Assembly (NCBI GenBank): GCA_963611355.1
Contig: CAVDRM010000025.1
Coordinates: 1-35,659, forward strand
Reading direction: 5' to 3'
DNA: 35,659 bases
Origin: CAVDRM01 sp963611355
Lineage (GTDB): Bacteria; Bacillota; Clostridia; Christensenellales; Aristaeellaceae
This document shows, piece after piece, positions 1 to 7,089 of the stretch. The translations under genes and the position numbers were made by a program. The number at the start of each line of letters is the position of its first letter. The stretch's first letter is position 1. The notes under the pieces are model-generated. The model searched no databases. It was not told the origin of the DNA and was given only the letters and a program-made list of their open reading frames with translations.

Positions 1-58
1 TGTGCCCTCTGCTCGGCATTATCTGTCTGCGGAGTGGTTTTCTGTACGGGTGCTGATG

Positions 59-72
59 CGAACAAATGTTTG
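59..72. promoter_or_regulatory. LexA/DinR SOS box upstream of lexA
   Basis: CGAACAAATGTTTG fits the Bacillota LexA box pattern CGAAC-N4-GTTYG with both half-sites intact. It ends 7 bp before the -35 hexamer of the lexA promoter. Autoregulation of lexA through such a box is established for this family; binding here is inferred. Confidence 0.8.
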
Positions 73-79
73 AAAAGCC

Positions 80-108
80 TTTACAAAACGGCGTCCGCAT
101 GGTATAAT
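80..108 (+). promoter_or_regulatory. lexA sigma-A promoter
   Basis: TTTACA at 80-85, a 17-bp spacer and TATAAT at 103-108, preceded by an extended TGG. Transcription should start about 20 bp before the lexA ribosome binding site. Confidence 0.8.
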
Positions 109-137
109 TCAGGCTTGAAAACAAGGAGGTGCTGGCG

Positions 138-746
138 ATGCCAAGGCGTTCCCGCGGAGACACGCAGCAGTTGATTTTAGATTATATCGTAGAGCAGACA
201 AAAGTCAAGGGGTATCCGCCCTCCGTCCGTGAAATCGGCGAAGCGGTGGGCTTAAAATCCACGTCCACGGTGCATGGGCATCTGCAGCGCCTTGAAAAGA
301 AGGGGCTGCTTCACCGCGACCCCATGAAGCCCCGCGCCATCGACGTTTCCGCCAACCTCGCCCTGGAGGAGAACGTCCGCAGCGTGCCGATTGTGGGGCG
401 CGTGGCCGCCGGCTCCCCCATTCTGGCCGAGGAGGACTATGAGGGCAGCATCTGCCTGCCGGAGGAAATGATTGGCCACAGCGAGTGCTTTGTGCTGGCC
501 GTGCGCGGCGAAAGCATGATTGAGGCCGGCATCATGGACGGGGATTATGTGGTCGTCCGAAAGCAGGCCGAGGCCCGCAACGGCGACATCGTCGTCGCCA
601 TGATTGACGGAGACGCCACCGTCAAGCGCTTCTACCGCGAGCGCGGCCATTTCCGCCTCCAGCCCGAAAATGCCGCCATGCGCCCCATCATCACCAAGAA
701 GGTCACGATTCTGGGAAAGGTCACGGCGACGTATCGGCTGCTGTAA
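138..746 (+). CDS. lexA: LexA repressor, SOS regulator
   Basis: LexA represses DNA-damage genes and cleaves itself when activated by RecA filaments. The 202-residue length is the family norm. Residues 1-65 form the winged-helix DNA-binding domain, with PSVREIGEAVGL as its helix-turn-helix. The C-terminal S24 peptidase domain shows the scissile Ala91-Gly92 (VAAGSP), the nucleophile Ser126 (GESMIEAG) and the catalytic Lys163 (DATVKRF). An in-frame GTG lies at 129, but AAGGAGG at 123-129 is well spaced for the ATG at 138, so the ATG is chosen. The gene is monocistronic, with its own promoter and SOS box upstream and a hairpin terminator downstream. It appears fully functional. Confidence 0.97.
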   Translation: MPRRSRGDTQQLILDYIVEQTKVKGYPPSVREIGEAVGLKSTSTVHGHLQRLEKKGLLHRDPMKPRAIDVSANLALEENVRSVPIVGRVAAGSPILAEEDYEGSICLPEEMIGHSECFVLAVRGESMIEAGIMDGDYVVVRKQAEARNGDIVVAMIDGDATVKRFYRERGHFRLQPENAAMRPIITKKVTILGKVTATYRLL

Positions 747-920
747 CGCACTTTTTCCGCTCAAGCATGGCCGCTTCGGGCGAATGATACCAATGCCTGG
801 AGGTCCCATCCTATCAAAAGCCCGCAGAATAAGCAGCCCGTCAGCCCGATGCCTGCCCGTGCTTCCATTCCCCTTCATCCGTTTCCCGTGTTCCTTTTGT
901 CCCATCCTTCCCGCCGTCCG

Positions 921-951
921 CGCCGCGTTTTGCGGCGTGTTTTTTTCTTTT
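921..951 (+). terminator. Rho-independent terminator after lexA
   Basis: CGCCGC (921-926) pairs with GCGGCG (932-937) across a GTTTT loop, followed by a T-rich tract of about 14 nt. It lies 175 nt after the lexA stop; no gene is seen in between. Confidence 0.7.
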
Positions 952-958
952 CCCCGCG

Positions 959-1240
959 CCTGGCTGTCATCTGGCTGTCGATTGTCCGCGTTTGGTGGTC
1001 ATCTGGTTGTCAATTGTCCGCGCTTGGCTGTCATTCGGCTGTCGTTTGTTTGCGCTTGGCTGTCATTTGGCTGTCGATTGTCCGCGCTTGGCTGTCATTT
1101 GGCTGTCGTTTGTCCGCGCTTGGCTGTCATTTGGCTGTCGTTTGTTTGCACTTGGCTGTCATTTGGCTGTCGTTTGTCCGCACTTGGCTGTCATCTGGCT
1201 GTCGATTGTCCGCGTTTGGTGGTCATTCGGCTGTCCGTTC
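959..1240. repeat. Tandem array of 32-bp units, about 8.8 copies
   Basis: Units start at 959, 991, 1023, 1055, 1087, 1119, 1151, 1183 and 1215 (last one partial). Spacing is exactly 32 bp and there are no spacers. Each unit contains two related words, TTGGCTGTCAT and TTGGCTGTCG, followed by ATTGTCCGCG or a variant. Copies differ by only a few substitutions. Because 32 is not a multiple of three, all three forward frames stay open and give Trp/Leu/Ser/Cys-rich spurious ORFs. It sits between the lexA terminator and the next promoter. Confidence 0.93.
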
Positions 1241-1250
1241 ATACTATCCG

Positions 1251-1272
1251 CTGACCGCTGACCGCTGACCGC
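1251..1272. repeat. Short CTGACCG heptamer repeat
   Basis: Three head-to-tail copies of a 7-bp CTGACCG unit, then a diverged CTGCCC copy. They follow directly after the 32-bp array. No function is evident. Confidence 0.7.
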
Positions 1273-1337
1273 TGCCCACTATTTTCCATTTTCCTCGGAA
1301 TATGCAGAAAATCCGCCGGTTTTGCACGGATGCGGAA

Positions 1338-1346
1338 TGGTACAAT
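1338..1346 (+). promoter_or_regulatory. Extended -10 promoter candidate for the replisome-organizer gene
   Basis: TGG-TACAAT forms an extended -10 about 75 bp before the start codon. No good -35 hexamer is visible at 17 bp, so the call rests on the -10 alone. Confidence 0.4.
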
Positions 1347-1423
1347 ACAGCCGAGGGCAGCGGAGCTTCTCTTGGTTTGCCTCACGGAGCGCCCGATTCC
1401 AAGCCCTCTGAAAGGAGTTATGC

Positions 1424-2287
1424 ATGGCACAACAGCGGCGTATGTTTTCCGGCAATGTGCTGAACACGGACGAATTTTCGGAGCTGTCTCCGGTGTCGAA
1501 GGTGCTTTACTTTTTCATGAACATGGAGGCGGACGACTACGGCTTCCTCAAGTGCGTCAAGCAGCTCATGCGCGTGCAGAACGCCAGGCCGAAGGACCTG
1601 GAGGCGCTGAAGGCGGCCGGGCTCATCCTCTGCTTTGACAGCGGCGTGGCGCTGATTCGTCACTGGCACGTGCACAATTGCATCCGTCCGGACAGAAAGC
1701 GCGACACCGCGTTCAAGGACGAGCAGCGCCTGGTGACGCTGAACGAAAGCGGGGTCTATGTGCTGAAGGAAGAGTGCGCGTTGCCCGTGGAGGAAATCGA
1801 GCGGGAGAATCCGAAAAACAGCCCGCAAGCCGAGGAAAATCAACACCCCCTGTCCGTCAATCGTCCGCCCGACGGCAGTCAGATGTCCGCCGGATGTCAG
1901 GCAGATGACGGTCAGACGGCGGACAGATGTCCGCATAGTATAGGTAAGGTTAGTTCAGGTAAGGTTAGTCAAGAGAAGGAGAGTACAGGAGAGAGAAACG
2001 CAGGAGAGCATCAGAAAGGGAGAGAGACGGGGCTTTTCCCTCCCTCTTCTTCAGGGGACATATCCTCTTCGGCAGCCGCTTCGCAGCGTGACCAAACCGC
2101 GCACGACATCGCATGGGCGGCGCTCTATGCTCCGGAATCGCCTGTAAAGCCCCCGCTCAAACCACCCGAAGGCGCAAGGCCGTACCCGACCGTCGAACAG
2201 CTCTCGGCTTCCGCCGCAAGGATAGAGGCGGCCGTCCGGCAGATGCGGCAGGCGGGGGCAAGGGGAGGAGCGGACAGGGAGGCGTAA
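1424..2287 (+). CDS. Phage-type replisome organizer / DnaD-like N-terminal protein (orphan)
   Basis: Residues 1-115 resemble the N-terminal winged-helix domain of phage and ICE replisome-organizer proteins: the pattern 'aLYFxxNMxADDyGF', then 'IRHWHVHNxIRxDR'. These proteins open replication origins and recruit the helicase loader. A low-complexity hydrophilic linker follows (about residues 130-220), encoded by short DNA repeats including two copies of AGGTAAGGTTAGT at 1939-1966, a look commonly seen in phage versions. The C-terminal part is poorly conserved in appearance. AAAGGAG at 1411-1417 supports the ATG. No other phage gene is seen in the window, so this is an orphan, possibly domesticated or a prophage relic. 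The reading frame is intact over 287 codons. Family assignment is by pattern recognition only. Confidence 0.7.
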   Translation: MAQQRRMFSGNVLNTDEFSELSPVSKVLYFFMNMEADDYGFLKCVKQLMRVQNARPKDLEALKAAGLILCFDSGVALIRHWHVHNCIRPDRKRDTAFKDEQRLVTLNESGVYVLKEECALPVEEIERENPKNSPQAEENQHPLSVNRPPDGSQMSAGCQADDGQTADRCPHSIGKVSSGKVSQEKESTGERNAGEHQKGRETGLFPPSSSGDISSSAAASQRDQTAHDIAWAALYAPESPVKPPLKPPEGARPYPTVEQLSASAARIEAAVRQMRQAGARGGADREA

Positions 2288-2346
2288 AAGCATTGCCGTT
2301 TGACTCTTTTTCCCGCTCCGCTTTCCGCAAAAGCGCCGATGCCGCG

Positions 2347-2376
2347 CAAAAACGCCGCCCCCGTGACAGGAGCGGC
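2347..2376 (-). terminator. Terminator of the C69 peptidase gene
   Basis: On the minus strand GCCGCTCC pairs with GGGGCGGC (one G-U pair) around a 7-nt loop, followed by GTTTTT. It lies about 60 nt after the stop codon of the C69 gene. Confidence 0.6.
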
Positions 2377-2436
2377 AAAAGGGTTCGGAAGGCGCAGCCG
2401 GCAGACAACGGTCTGACGTGAGCCGCCGGTCCTGCT

Positions 2437-3969
2437 TTACTTTGCCTTCAGTGCTTCGTACAAATCGCTTGCCGTGTCATACACAAGCTGCGCCATGTCG
2501 CTGCCGGTCTTCGTGGCGATAAGCTGCTTTTCCTCGGCAGTGGCAGCGGCGGCGATTTCGGCTTTCATGTTCTCAAAGGCGGCATAGATGGTCTTCTGCG
2601 CACTTTCGAAGGCGGCCACGGCAGCGGCCCTGTCTTCCTCGGTGGTGTCCCCGCCGTAGGTCAGCCTGTTGGCCAGCGCGTCCAGCATGCCGTAGTAGGA
2701 GCTTGTCCAGTTCTCGGAGTAGGTGACATAGTACTTGCTGCCCTTGTACCATTCGCCGGATGCGGGCTGCTCCTCGGAGCGGGTCACGGGGGCGACAGAC
2801 TGCTGATAGAGGGCGTTGGTATCGGTGATGAGCAGCGGGCAGTACGGCACGAAGGCATTGTACACGTTGCTGTCAAAGGTCGTCCATTCGATGACGGCGG
2901 TGTCCGAAGGCTCGTCCTTCGCCACCTGGAAGACATGGGTCTCGCAGTTGCCGTTCTTGCCGATGGGCTCGGTCTTGAAGAAGCTCAGGACGTCGTCAAC
3001 GGACAGCTTGTCGGCGGGCTTGATGTTGGAGTACAGGGGGACGATGCTCCCGTCCTCGGCGACATTGCTCACGGCAAAGTCTTCCTCGGCGTAATTCTCT
3101 GCCGTGAAGGTATCGACATGATAGAGGTAATTGAGGCCTGCGGCCATGCGCTCGGACTGGCTGCTGCCGTTGTAGGAGGCGTTAAAATCGATGACGCCCG
3201 CATCGGCGTCGCCCACGAACGTGCCCGCCTCCTGCGCCACGGAAATCAGGTTTGCGGAGGCGATGACGTTCTGGGTGTCATGGATGTTGATTTTTCCGAC
3301 GGCGGCCACGTTGGGCTGCATGAAGATGACCCCTGCCGTCAGCTTCACGGCAATATAGGTGTGGCCGGAAATGGCCTCGACAAACCACGTTTCGTTCGGG
3401 TCGGCGATGAACACGCCCGCGCCGTCGCAAAGGCCGGCGGTGTCGTAGATGGAAAGCAGCAGGTCAACGCCCTCCCTGGCGGTGGCCGCCTCGCTCAAAA
3501 GCACGGTGGTGATTTCGGCTTCTTCAATGCCCGCGTCCTCGTAAGGGTCAACGGCGGCAATCTTTTCGTTCGCGTACAGGGTCTCGGTGGCGGAGACCAT
3601 CACGCCCTTTTCATTCGTGCCCGCCTCCTGATAGGGGGTGTGCTCGTGCGTACCGCCGCAGTCGGGGCAGACGCCCTCAAACACATCGTCCATGCGGGCG
3701 GTGTAGCCGTAGCTGTCATGGGTGAAGGTGTAGGTAAAGCCGTAGCAGCCCTGATACATATCGCCCGCCTTGTGAACGCCCGCGGGGATGACGGAGAAGA
3801 GCTTGTTGTAGTCGTTGTTGCCGAAGTCTTCGATGCGGCCGAACATCGTCGTGCCGTCCTCTGTGTAATCGCTGCCGACATACAGCGCGGTGCAGGCCAG
3901 GGCGGAGGCAGCGCAGGTGAGGATAAACGCCAGCGCGCAGATGCAGGCAATAAAGGGCTTGAATTTCAT
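2437..3969 (-). CDS. Secreted C69-family dipeptidase (Ntn hydrolase)
   Basis: C69 peptidases (PepD-type) are N-terminal-nucleophile hydrolases that cleave dipeptides after a leader is removed to expose an N-terminal cysteine. This 510-residue protein has a classic export signal (residues 1-25, ending SALA) directly followed by Cys26 in CTALYVGSDYTEDGTTMFGR, the typical C69 N-terminus. An internal CPDCGG segment could bind metal but is not diagnostic. The C-terminal 90 residues are Ala/Glu-rich and probably helical. The ATG has AAGGAG nearby upstream. It is monocistronic, with its own promoter (4005-4033) overlapped by palindromes and its own terminator. The likely role is extracellular peptide use. 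Substrate is unknown. Confidence 0.85.
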   Translation of the reverse strand: MKFKPFIACICALAFILTCAASALACTALYVGSDYTEDGTTMFGRIEDFGNNDYNKLFSVIPAGVHKAGDMYQGCYGFTYTFTHDSYGYTARMDDVFEGVCPDCGGTHEHTPYQEAGTNEKGVMVSATETLYANEKIAAVDPYEDAGIEEAEITTVLLSEAATAREGVDLLLSIYDTAGLCDGAGVFIADPNETWFVEAISGHTYIAVKLTAGVIFMQPNVAAVGKINIHDTQNVIASANLISVAQEAGTFVGDADAGVIDFNASYNGSSQSERMAAGLNYLYHVDTFTAENYAEEDFAVSNVAEDGSIVPLYSNIKPADKLSVDDVLSFFKTEPIGKNGNCETHVFQVAKDEPSDTAVIEWTTFDSNVYNAFVPYCPLLITDTNALYQQSVAPVTRSEEQPASGEWYKGSKYYVTYSENWTSSYYGMLDALANRLTYGGDTTEEDRAAAVAAFESAQKTIYAAFENMKAEIAAAATAEEKQLIATKTGSDMAQLVYDTASDLYEALKAK

Positions 3970-4000
3970 GGTCGTAATCTCCTTCCTGAATGATGACAGG

Positions 4001-4056
4001 ATGAATTATAATTCATAAACCATGAATATTCAAGCATATTTATTCATTTTTATGAA
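4001..4056. promoter_or_regulatory. Palindromic operator candidates at the C69 promoter
   Basis: Three palindromes with related half-sites: ATGAATTATAATTCAT (4001-4016, over the -10), TGAATATTCA (4023-4032, over the -35) and TTCATTTTTATGAA (4043-4056, upstream). The repeated TGAAT/ATTCA half-sites over both promoter elements suggest a repressor target. No regulator gene is adjacent. Confidence 0.45.
4005..4033 (-). promoter_or_regulatory. Promoter of the C69 peptidase gene
   Basis: On the minus strand: TTGAAT (4028-4033), a 17-bp spacer, TATAAT (4005-4010). Both hexamers are embedded in palindromes. Confidence 0.75.
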
Positions 4057-4091
4057 AAAATATTCTCCTTTGTTTCTTGTGCGTCCTGCAC

Positions 4092-4119
4092 AAAAAAAGA
4101 GCCCCGCTTTTGCGGAGCC
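4092..4119 (-). terminator. Terminator of the btuFCD-like operon
   Basis: On the minus strand GGCTCCGC pairs with GCGGGGCT around AAAA, followed by an uninterrupted T7 tract. It starts about 20 nt after the ATPase stop codon. Confidence 0.85.
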
Positions 4120-4138
4120 ACGCTTATCAGGCGTTTTT

Positions 4139-4906
4139 TCAGGGATATTCCGGCACAAATTCCCGCGTGCCGTCCGGAAGACCGACGATTTTTCCGTGAA
4201 TGCCGTATACGGAAAGCAGGTTTTCCTGTGTCAGCACCTCTTCGGGGCGGCCGGAGGCCGCCATGCGCCCGCCGTGCAAAAGATACAGGGTGTCCGCATA
4301 ATGCAGCGCCAGCGGCAGGGTGTGCAGCACCACGGCCACGGCGCGTCCCTCCAGCGCCAGCTCCTTTAAGAGCTTCAGCACGGCCAGCTGATAGGCGATG
4401 TCGAGGCTCGCCGTCGGCTCGTCCAGGAGCATCACGGGCGTATTCTGGCACAGAGCCCGCGCCGTCAGCACCCTCTGCCACTCGCCGCCGCTCAAAGCCG
4501 CCGCGGGACGGTCGGTCAGCGCCGTCAGCCCCATGCGCTCGATTGCCCGCCGCGCCGCCTCTTCATCCGCCCGCCCGGGGCGCTCGAAGCGCCTGAGGTA
4601 GGGGCTTCGCCCCATCAGCACCAGCTCCCGCACGGTAAAGTCAAAGGCGGTGGCGGCGCTCTGCGGCACAAAGGAGATGCGCCGCGCCAGCGCCCGTCCC
4701 GAAAAAAGGGAGAGGGGTTTTCCGTCTAAGCTGACCGCCCCCGCGCCCGGCTTGAGCAGACCGCCCAGCAGGGAAAGGAGCGTGCTTTTGCCCGAGCCGT
4801 TCGGCCCGATGAGGCAGGTCAGCTTCCCCGCCTCAACGGTGATGCCGACGTCCCGCACGGCGGCACGGCTGCCGTAGGAAAAAGAGAGAGCGCGTCCCTC
4901 AAGCAC
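4139..4906 (-). CDS. ABC transporter ATPase, cobalamin/iron-chelate type (BtuD/FecE-like)
   Basis: This is the nucleotide-binding subunit that powers uptake through the neighbouring FecCD-type permease. Its 255 residues contain a complete ABC domain: Walker A GPNGSGKST (34-42), Q-loop region near VPQSAA (81-86), signature LSGGE (139-143), Walker B MLLDEP (160-165) and switch His196. The GTG start overlaps the permease stop by 8 bp, so translation is probably coupled. It is the last gene of a three-gene operon led by a cobalamin riboswitch, which points to corrinoids as substrate; by sequence alone, heme or siderophore transport cannot be excluded. Confidence 0.9.
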   Translation of the reverse strand: MLEGRALSFSYGSRAAVRDVGITVEAGKLTCLIGPNGSGKSTLLSLLGGLLKPGAGAVSLDGKPLSLFSGRALARRISFVPQSAATAFDFTVRELVLMGRSPYLRRFERPGRADEEAARRAIERMGLTALTDRPAAALSGGEWQRVLTARALCQNTPVMLLDEPTASLDIAYQLAVLKLLKELALEGRAVAVVLHTLPLALHYADTLYLLHGGRMAASGRPEEVLTQENLLSVYGIHGKIVGLPDGTREFVPEYP

Positions 4907-5978
4907 GGTGCCTGTCCCCCTCTCCGCTGCGGTGCTTCCTGAGCAGGAACAGGAAGAAAGGCCCTCCCAGCAGGCTCGTCAGCACGCCCACGGGGATTTC
5001 GTATGACAGGAGCGAGCGCGCCGCGGTGTCCGCCGTCATGAGGAACATCCCGCCTGCCAGCGCGCAGGCAGGGAGCAGGCGCTTATGGTCTGCGCCCGTC
5101 ACGCGGCGCACGGCGTGCGGCACCATCAGCCCGACAAAGCCGATGACCCCCGACACGGAGACCACGCAGGCGGTCATGAACGTCGCAATCGTCAGCAGCA
5201 CCCCGCGAAGGAGCGTGACCCTCACCCCCAAGGACTGCGCCTGCGCATCCCCAAGGAGCAGGAGGTTCATTTCCCGGCTCATGGAGAAAAGCAAAAGCAC
5301 GCACGCCAGCGTCACCGCCGCGGTCAGGCAGACCTTGCCGCCCGTCGCCGCCGAAAAGCTGCCCATCGTCCACATGTAGACCGATTCCGCGCTGTCGCGG
5401 TGGACAGCCAGCAGCCCGGAGAGCATGGCGGAGAGGAAAGCACCCATCGCCACGCCCGACAAAAGCAGCCCCGTCGTGCCGCTCTGCCCGCCGACCCGCG
5501 CCACGCAGAGGACGCAGAGCGCCGCCAGCAGCCCGCCGACAAACGCAAACAGGCTCACCGTGCCGATCCCCCAAATGGCGGTCTGGGCGCAGAAGATGGT
5601 GGCGATTGCCGCGCCCAGCGCCGCGCCGGAGGACACGCCCAGAATGTGCGGGTCGGCCAGGGGATTGGAAAAGACCGCCTGCATGGACGCGCCGGACACG
5701 GAGAGCGCCGCGCCCGTCACATAGGCCAGCAGCGTCCGCATCAGGCGCAGGTAAACGATGGCCCCGTGATTGCCCACCCTTTCCCCCACGCCGAAAAAGC
5801 GGTAGCCGGCCGCCGCGATGACCTGAGAGAGCGTGAGCTTTGCGCTGCCGAGGGTGCACAAAAACAGCAGCAGCAGGACACTCAAAAGCAGCAGCAGAAG
5901 ATTGAAGCGAAAACCGCCGAGACGTTTCAAAAGCAAAACCTCACTGAATCCTTCGGTCAAGCCAAGCCGTAAAGCCAA
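4899..5978 (-). CDS. ABC transporter permease, FecCD/BtuC family
   Basis: This is the membrane subunit of a type II importer for corrinoids or iron chelates. The 359-residue translation is mostly hydrophobic with about ten membrane segments. It carries the family motifs SGASMQAVFSNPLADPHILGVSSGAALGA and VIGFVGLMVPHAVR. The open frame begins at a TTG (5976-5978) that lies in the 3' arm of an intercistronic hairpin. Other in-frame TTGs follow, one after AGTGAGG about 20 codons in, so the true start is uncertain. It lies 48 bp after the binding-protein gene and overlaps the ATPase gene by 8 bp. Confidence 0.9.
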   Translation of the reverse strand: MALRLGLTEGFSEVLLLKRLGGFRFNLLLLLLSVLLLLFLCTLGSAKLTLSQVIAAAGYRFFGVGERVGNHGAIVYLRLMRTLLAYVTGAALSVSGASMQAVFSNPLADPHILGVSSGAALGAAIATIFCAQTAIWGIGTVSLFAFVGGLLAALCVLCVARVGGQSGTTGLLLSGVAMGAFLSAMLSGLLAVHRDSAESVYMWTMGSFSAATGGKVCLTAAVTLACVLLLFSMSREMNLLLLGDAQAQSLGVRVTLLRGVLLTIATFMTACVVSVSGVIGFVGLMVPHAVRRVTGADHKRLLPACALAGGMFLMTADTAARSLLSYEIPVGVLTSLLGGPFFLFLLRKHRSGEGDRHRA

Positions 5979-6011
5979 ATGAAAGCCCGGCGGCGCGGAC
6001 TTTCATTTTGG
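5975..6011 (-). promoter_or_regulatory. Intercistronic hairpin between binding protein and permease
   Basis: CCAAATGAAAG (5975-5985) is complementary to CTTTCATTTTGG (6000-6011), with one bulged base and a GC-rich loop. In the minus-strand transcript it sits just after the binding-protein stop and covers the putative TTG start of the permease. It may protect upstream mRNA or damp permease translation. Confidence 0.6.
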
Positions 6012-6026
6012 CAGGTGAACATGGAC

Positions 6027-6905
6027 TTATCGGGCAATGCACTCCGCAAATTCCTTCAGCGCGAGGGTGATGCGCTGAGACGGGCGGGAGGAGGTGTTGG
6101 CGTCCACGCCGTACACGCGGCCTTCCTGCACGGCGGTCAGCGTCTGATAGGTTTCAAGGGCGCAGAACGCTTCCGCGCCGGCCTCGCCGCCGGACACCAG
6201 AATGACGTCCGGGTCTTTTTCAAGGAGCTGCTCCGCGCTGTACTGCGGCCAGGCAACGCCCAGACCCGCGGCGATGTTCTTTGCGCCCAGCATGGTGAGC
6301 ATGCCGTCAATGAACGTGCCGTCGCCCGCCGTCCAGTCGCCCCATTCGCCGAAGGAGAGGGCGAAATACACGGTCTTTCCCTCGCACCTGTCCCTGAGGG
6401 TCAGCGCTTCTGCCTGCTCCTCCATCATCTGTTCGATGACCGCATCGGCGGAAACGCCCATGACGTCCGCGACGAGCCGAATGGAGGGGATGATATCGTC
6501 ATACGCCGTCGCTTCCACGGAAACGACCGCCACGCCGACCGCCTTCAGCGCGTCAATGGCCTCCTGCTGAAGGTAGTTGGACGCAAAGACCACATCGGGG
6601 TCGAGCGCTAAAATGCTCTCCACGTTCGGGCCGTTGTAGTCGCCCACGACAGCCGCGTTTTCCAGCGCCTCGGCGGGATAGTCGGAGAAGGCGTCCACGC
6701 CGGCCACCTTATCGCCCACGCCCAGGGCATAGAGGATTTCCGTGTTGCTGGCGGCCAGGGATACGACCGTCCTGGGTTCGGCGGCGATTTCCACCGTGTT
6801 GCCGGCGGTATCGAAAACCGTGAGGGGATAGGTCTGCGCCAGAGCGCCGACGCTGAGCGTCAGGCAGACCGTCAGGACGAGCAGCCATGAAAGAAACCGT
6901 TTCAT
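6027..6905 (-). CDS. Periplasmic-type corrinoid/iron-chelate binding protein (BtuF-like)
   Basis: This helical-backbone (cluster A-II) binding protein captures substrate outside the cell and hands it to the BtuC-like permease. The ATG at 6903-6905 begins a clear signal peptide, MKRFLSWLLVLTVCLTLSV, ending GALA; the open frame extends 30 codons further upstream but without signal features, so the internal ATG is chosen. It is 292 residues. Family landmarks are VVSLAASNTEILYALGVGDKVAGV, DYPAEAL and the central 'ILALDPDVVFASNY' segment. There is no lipobox cysteine. The gene follows a cobalamin riboswitch, so cobalamin or a related corrinoid is the most likely ligand. Confidence 0.88.
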   Translation of the reverse strand: MKRFLSWLLVLTVCLTLSVGALAQTYPLTVFDTAGNTVEIAAEPRTVVSLAASNTEILYALGVGDKVAGVDAFSDYPAEALENAAVVGDYNGPNVESILALDPDVVFASNYLQQEAIDALKAVGVAVVSVEATAYDDIIPSIRLVADVMGVSADAVIEQMMEEQAEALTLRDRCEGKTVYFALSFGEWGDWTAGDGTFIDGMLTMLGAKNIAAGLGVAWPQYSAEQLLEKDPDVILVSGGEAGAEAFCALETYQTLTAVQEGRVYGVDANTSSRPSQRITLALKEFAECIAR

Positions 6906-6957
6906 AGGACAAGAGCCTCCCAATCGTATTTCGGCTTGCGCCGATAAAATAAGCATA

Positions 6958-6981
6958 CCCCCTGCCGAAGCGGGCAGGGGG
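6958..6981 (-). terminator. Candidate regulatory terminator of the cobalamin riboswitch
   Basis: On the minus strand CCCCCTGCC pairs perfectly with GGCAGGGGG around CGCTTC, followed by TATGCTTATTTTAT. It lies between the aptamer and the binding-protein start, where an expression platform is expected. The T tract is imperfect. Confidence 0.55.
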
Positions 6982-7089
6982 CATGCAGGACACAAACGGG
7001 CGGACTTGCCCGGCCTTTTTCGCTGTATGCATCAAGGCTTGATATGTTTTCGGCATGACCCTCTGATTCCGAGAGGAACAGCTCCGGCG

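Noticed and set aside
129..137. GTG start for LexA at 129
   Set aside because: It overlaps the AAGGAGG ribosome site; ATG at 138 gives normal spacing and length.
959..1240. CRISPR array
   Set aside because: Units are contiguous with no unique spacers, and no cas gene is nearby.
604..1268. Trp/Leu/Cys-rich forward ORFs in three frames over the tandem array
   Set aside because: They arise from a 32-bp period with no stop in any frame; no ribosome site and implausible composition.
2935..3993. Long forward ORF (352 codons) opposite the C69 gene
   Set aside because: Antisense shadow of a clear family member; Gly/His/Val-rich composition without family features.
5085..5972. Long forward ORF opposite the BtuC-like gene
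   Set aside because: Arg/His/Ala-rich mirror of a GC-rich membrane protein gene.
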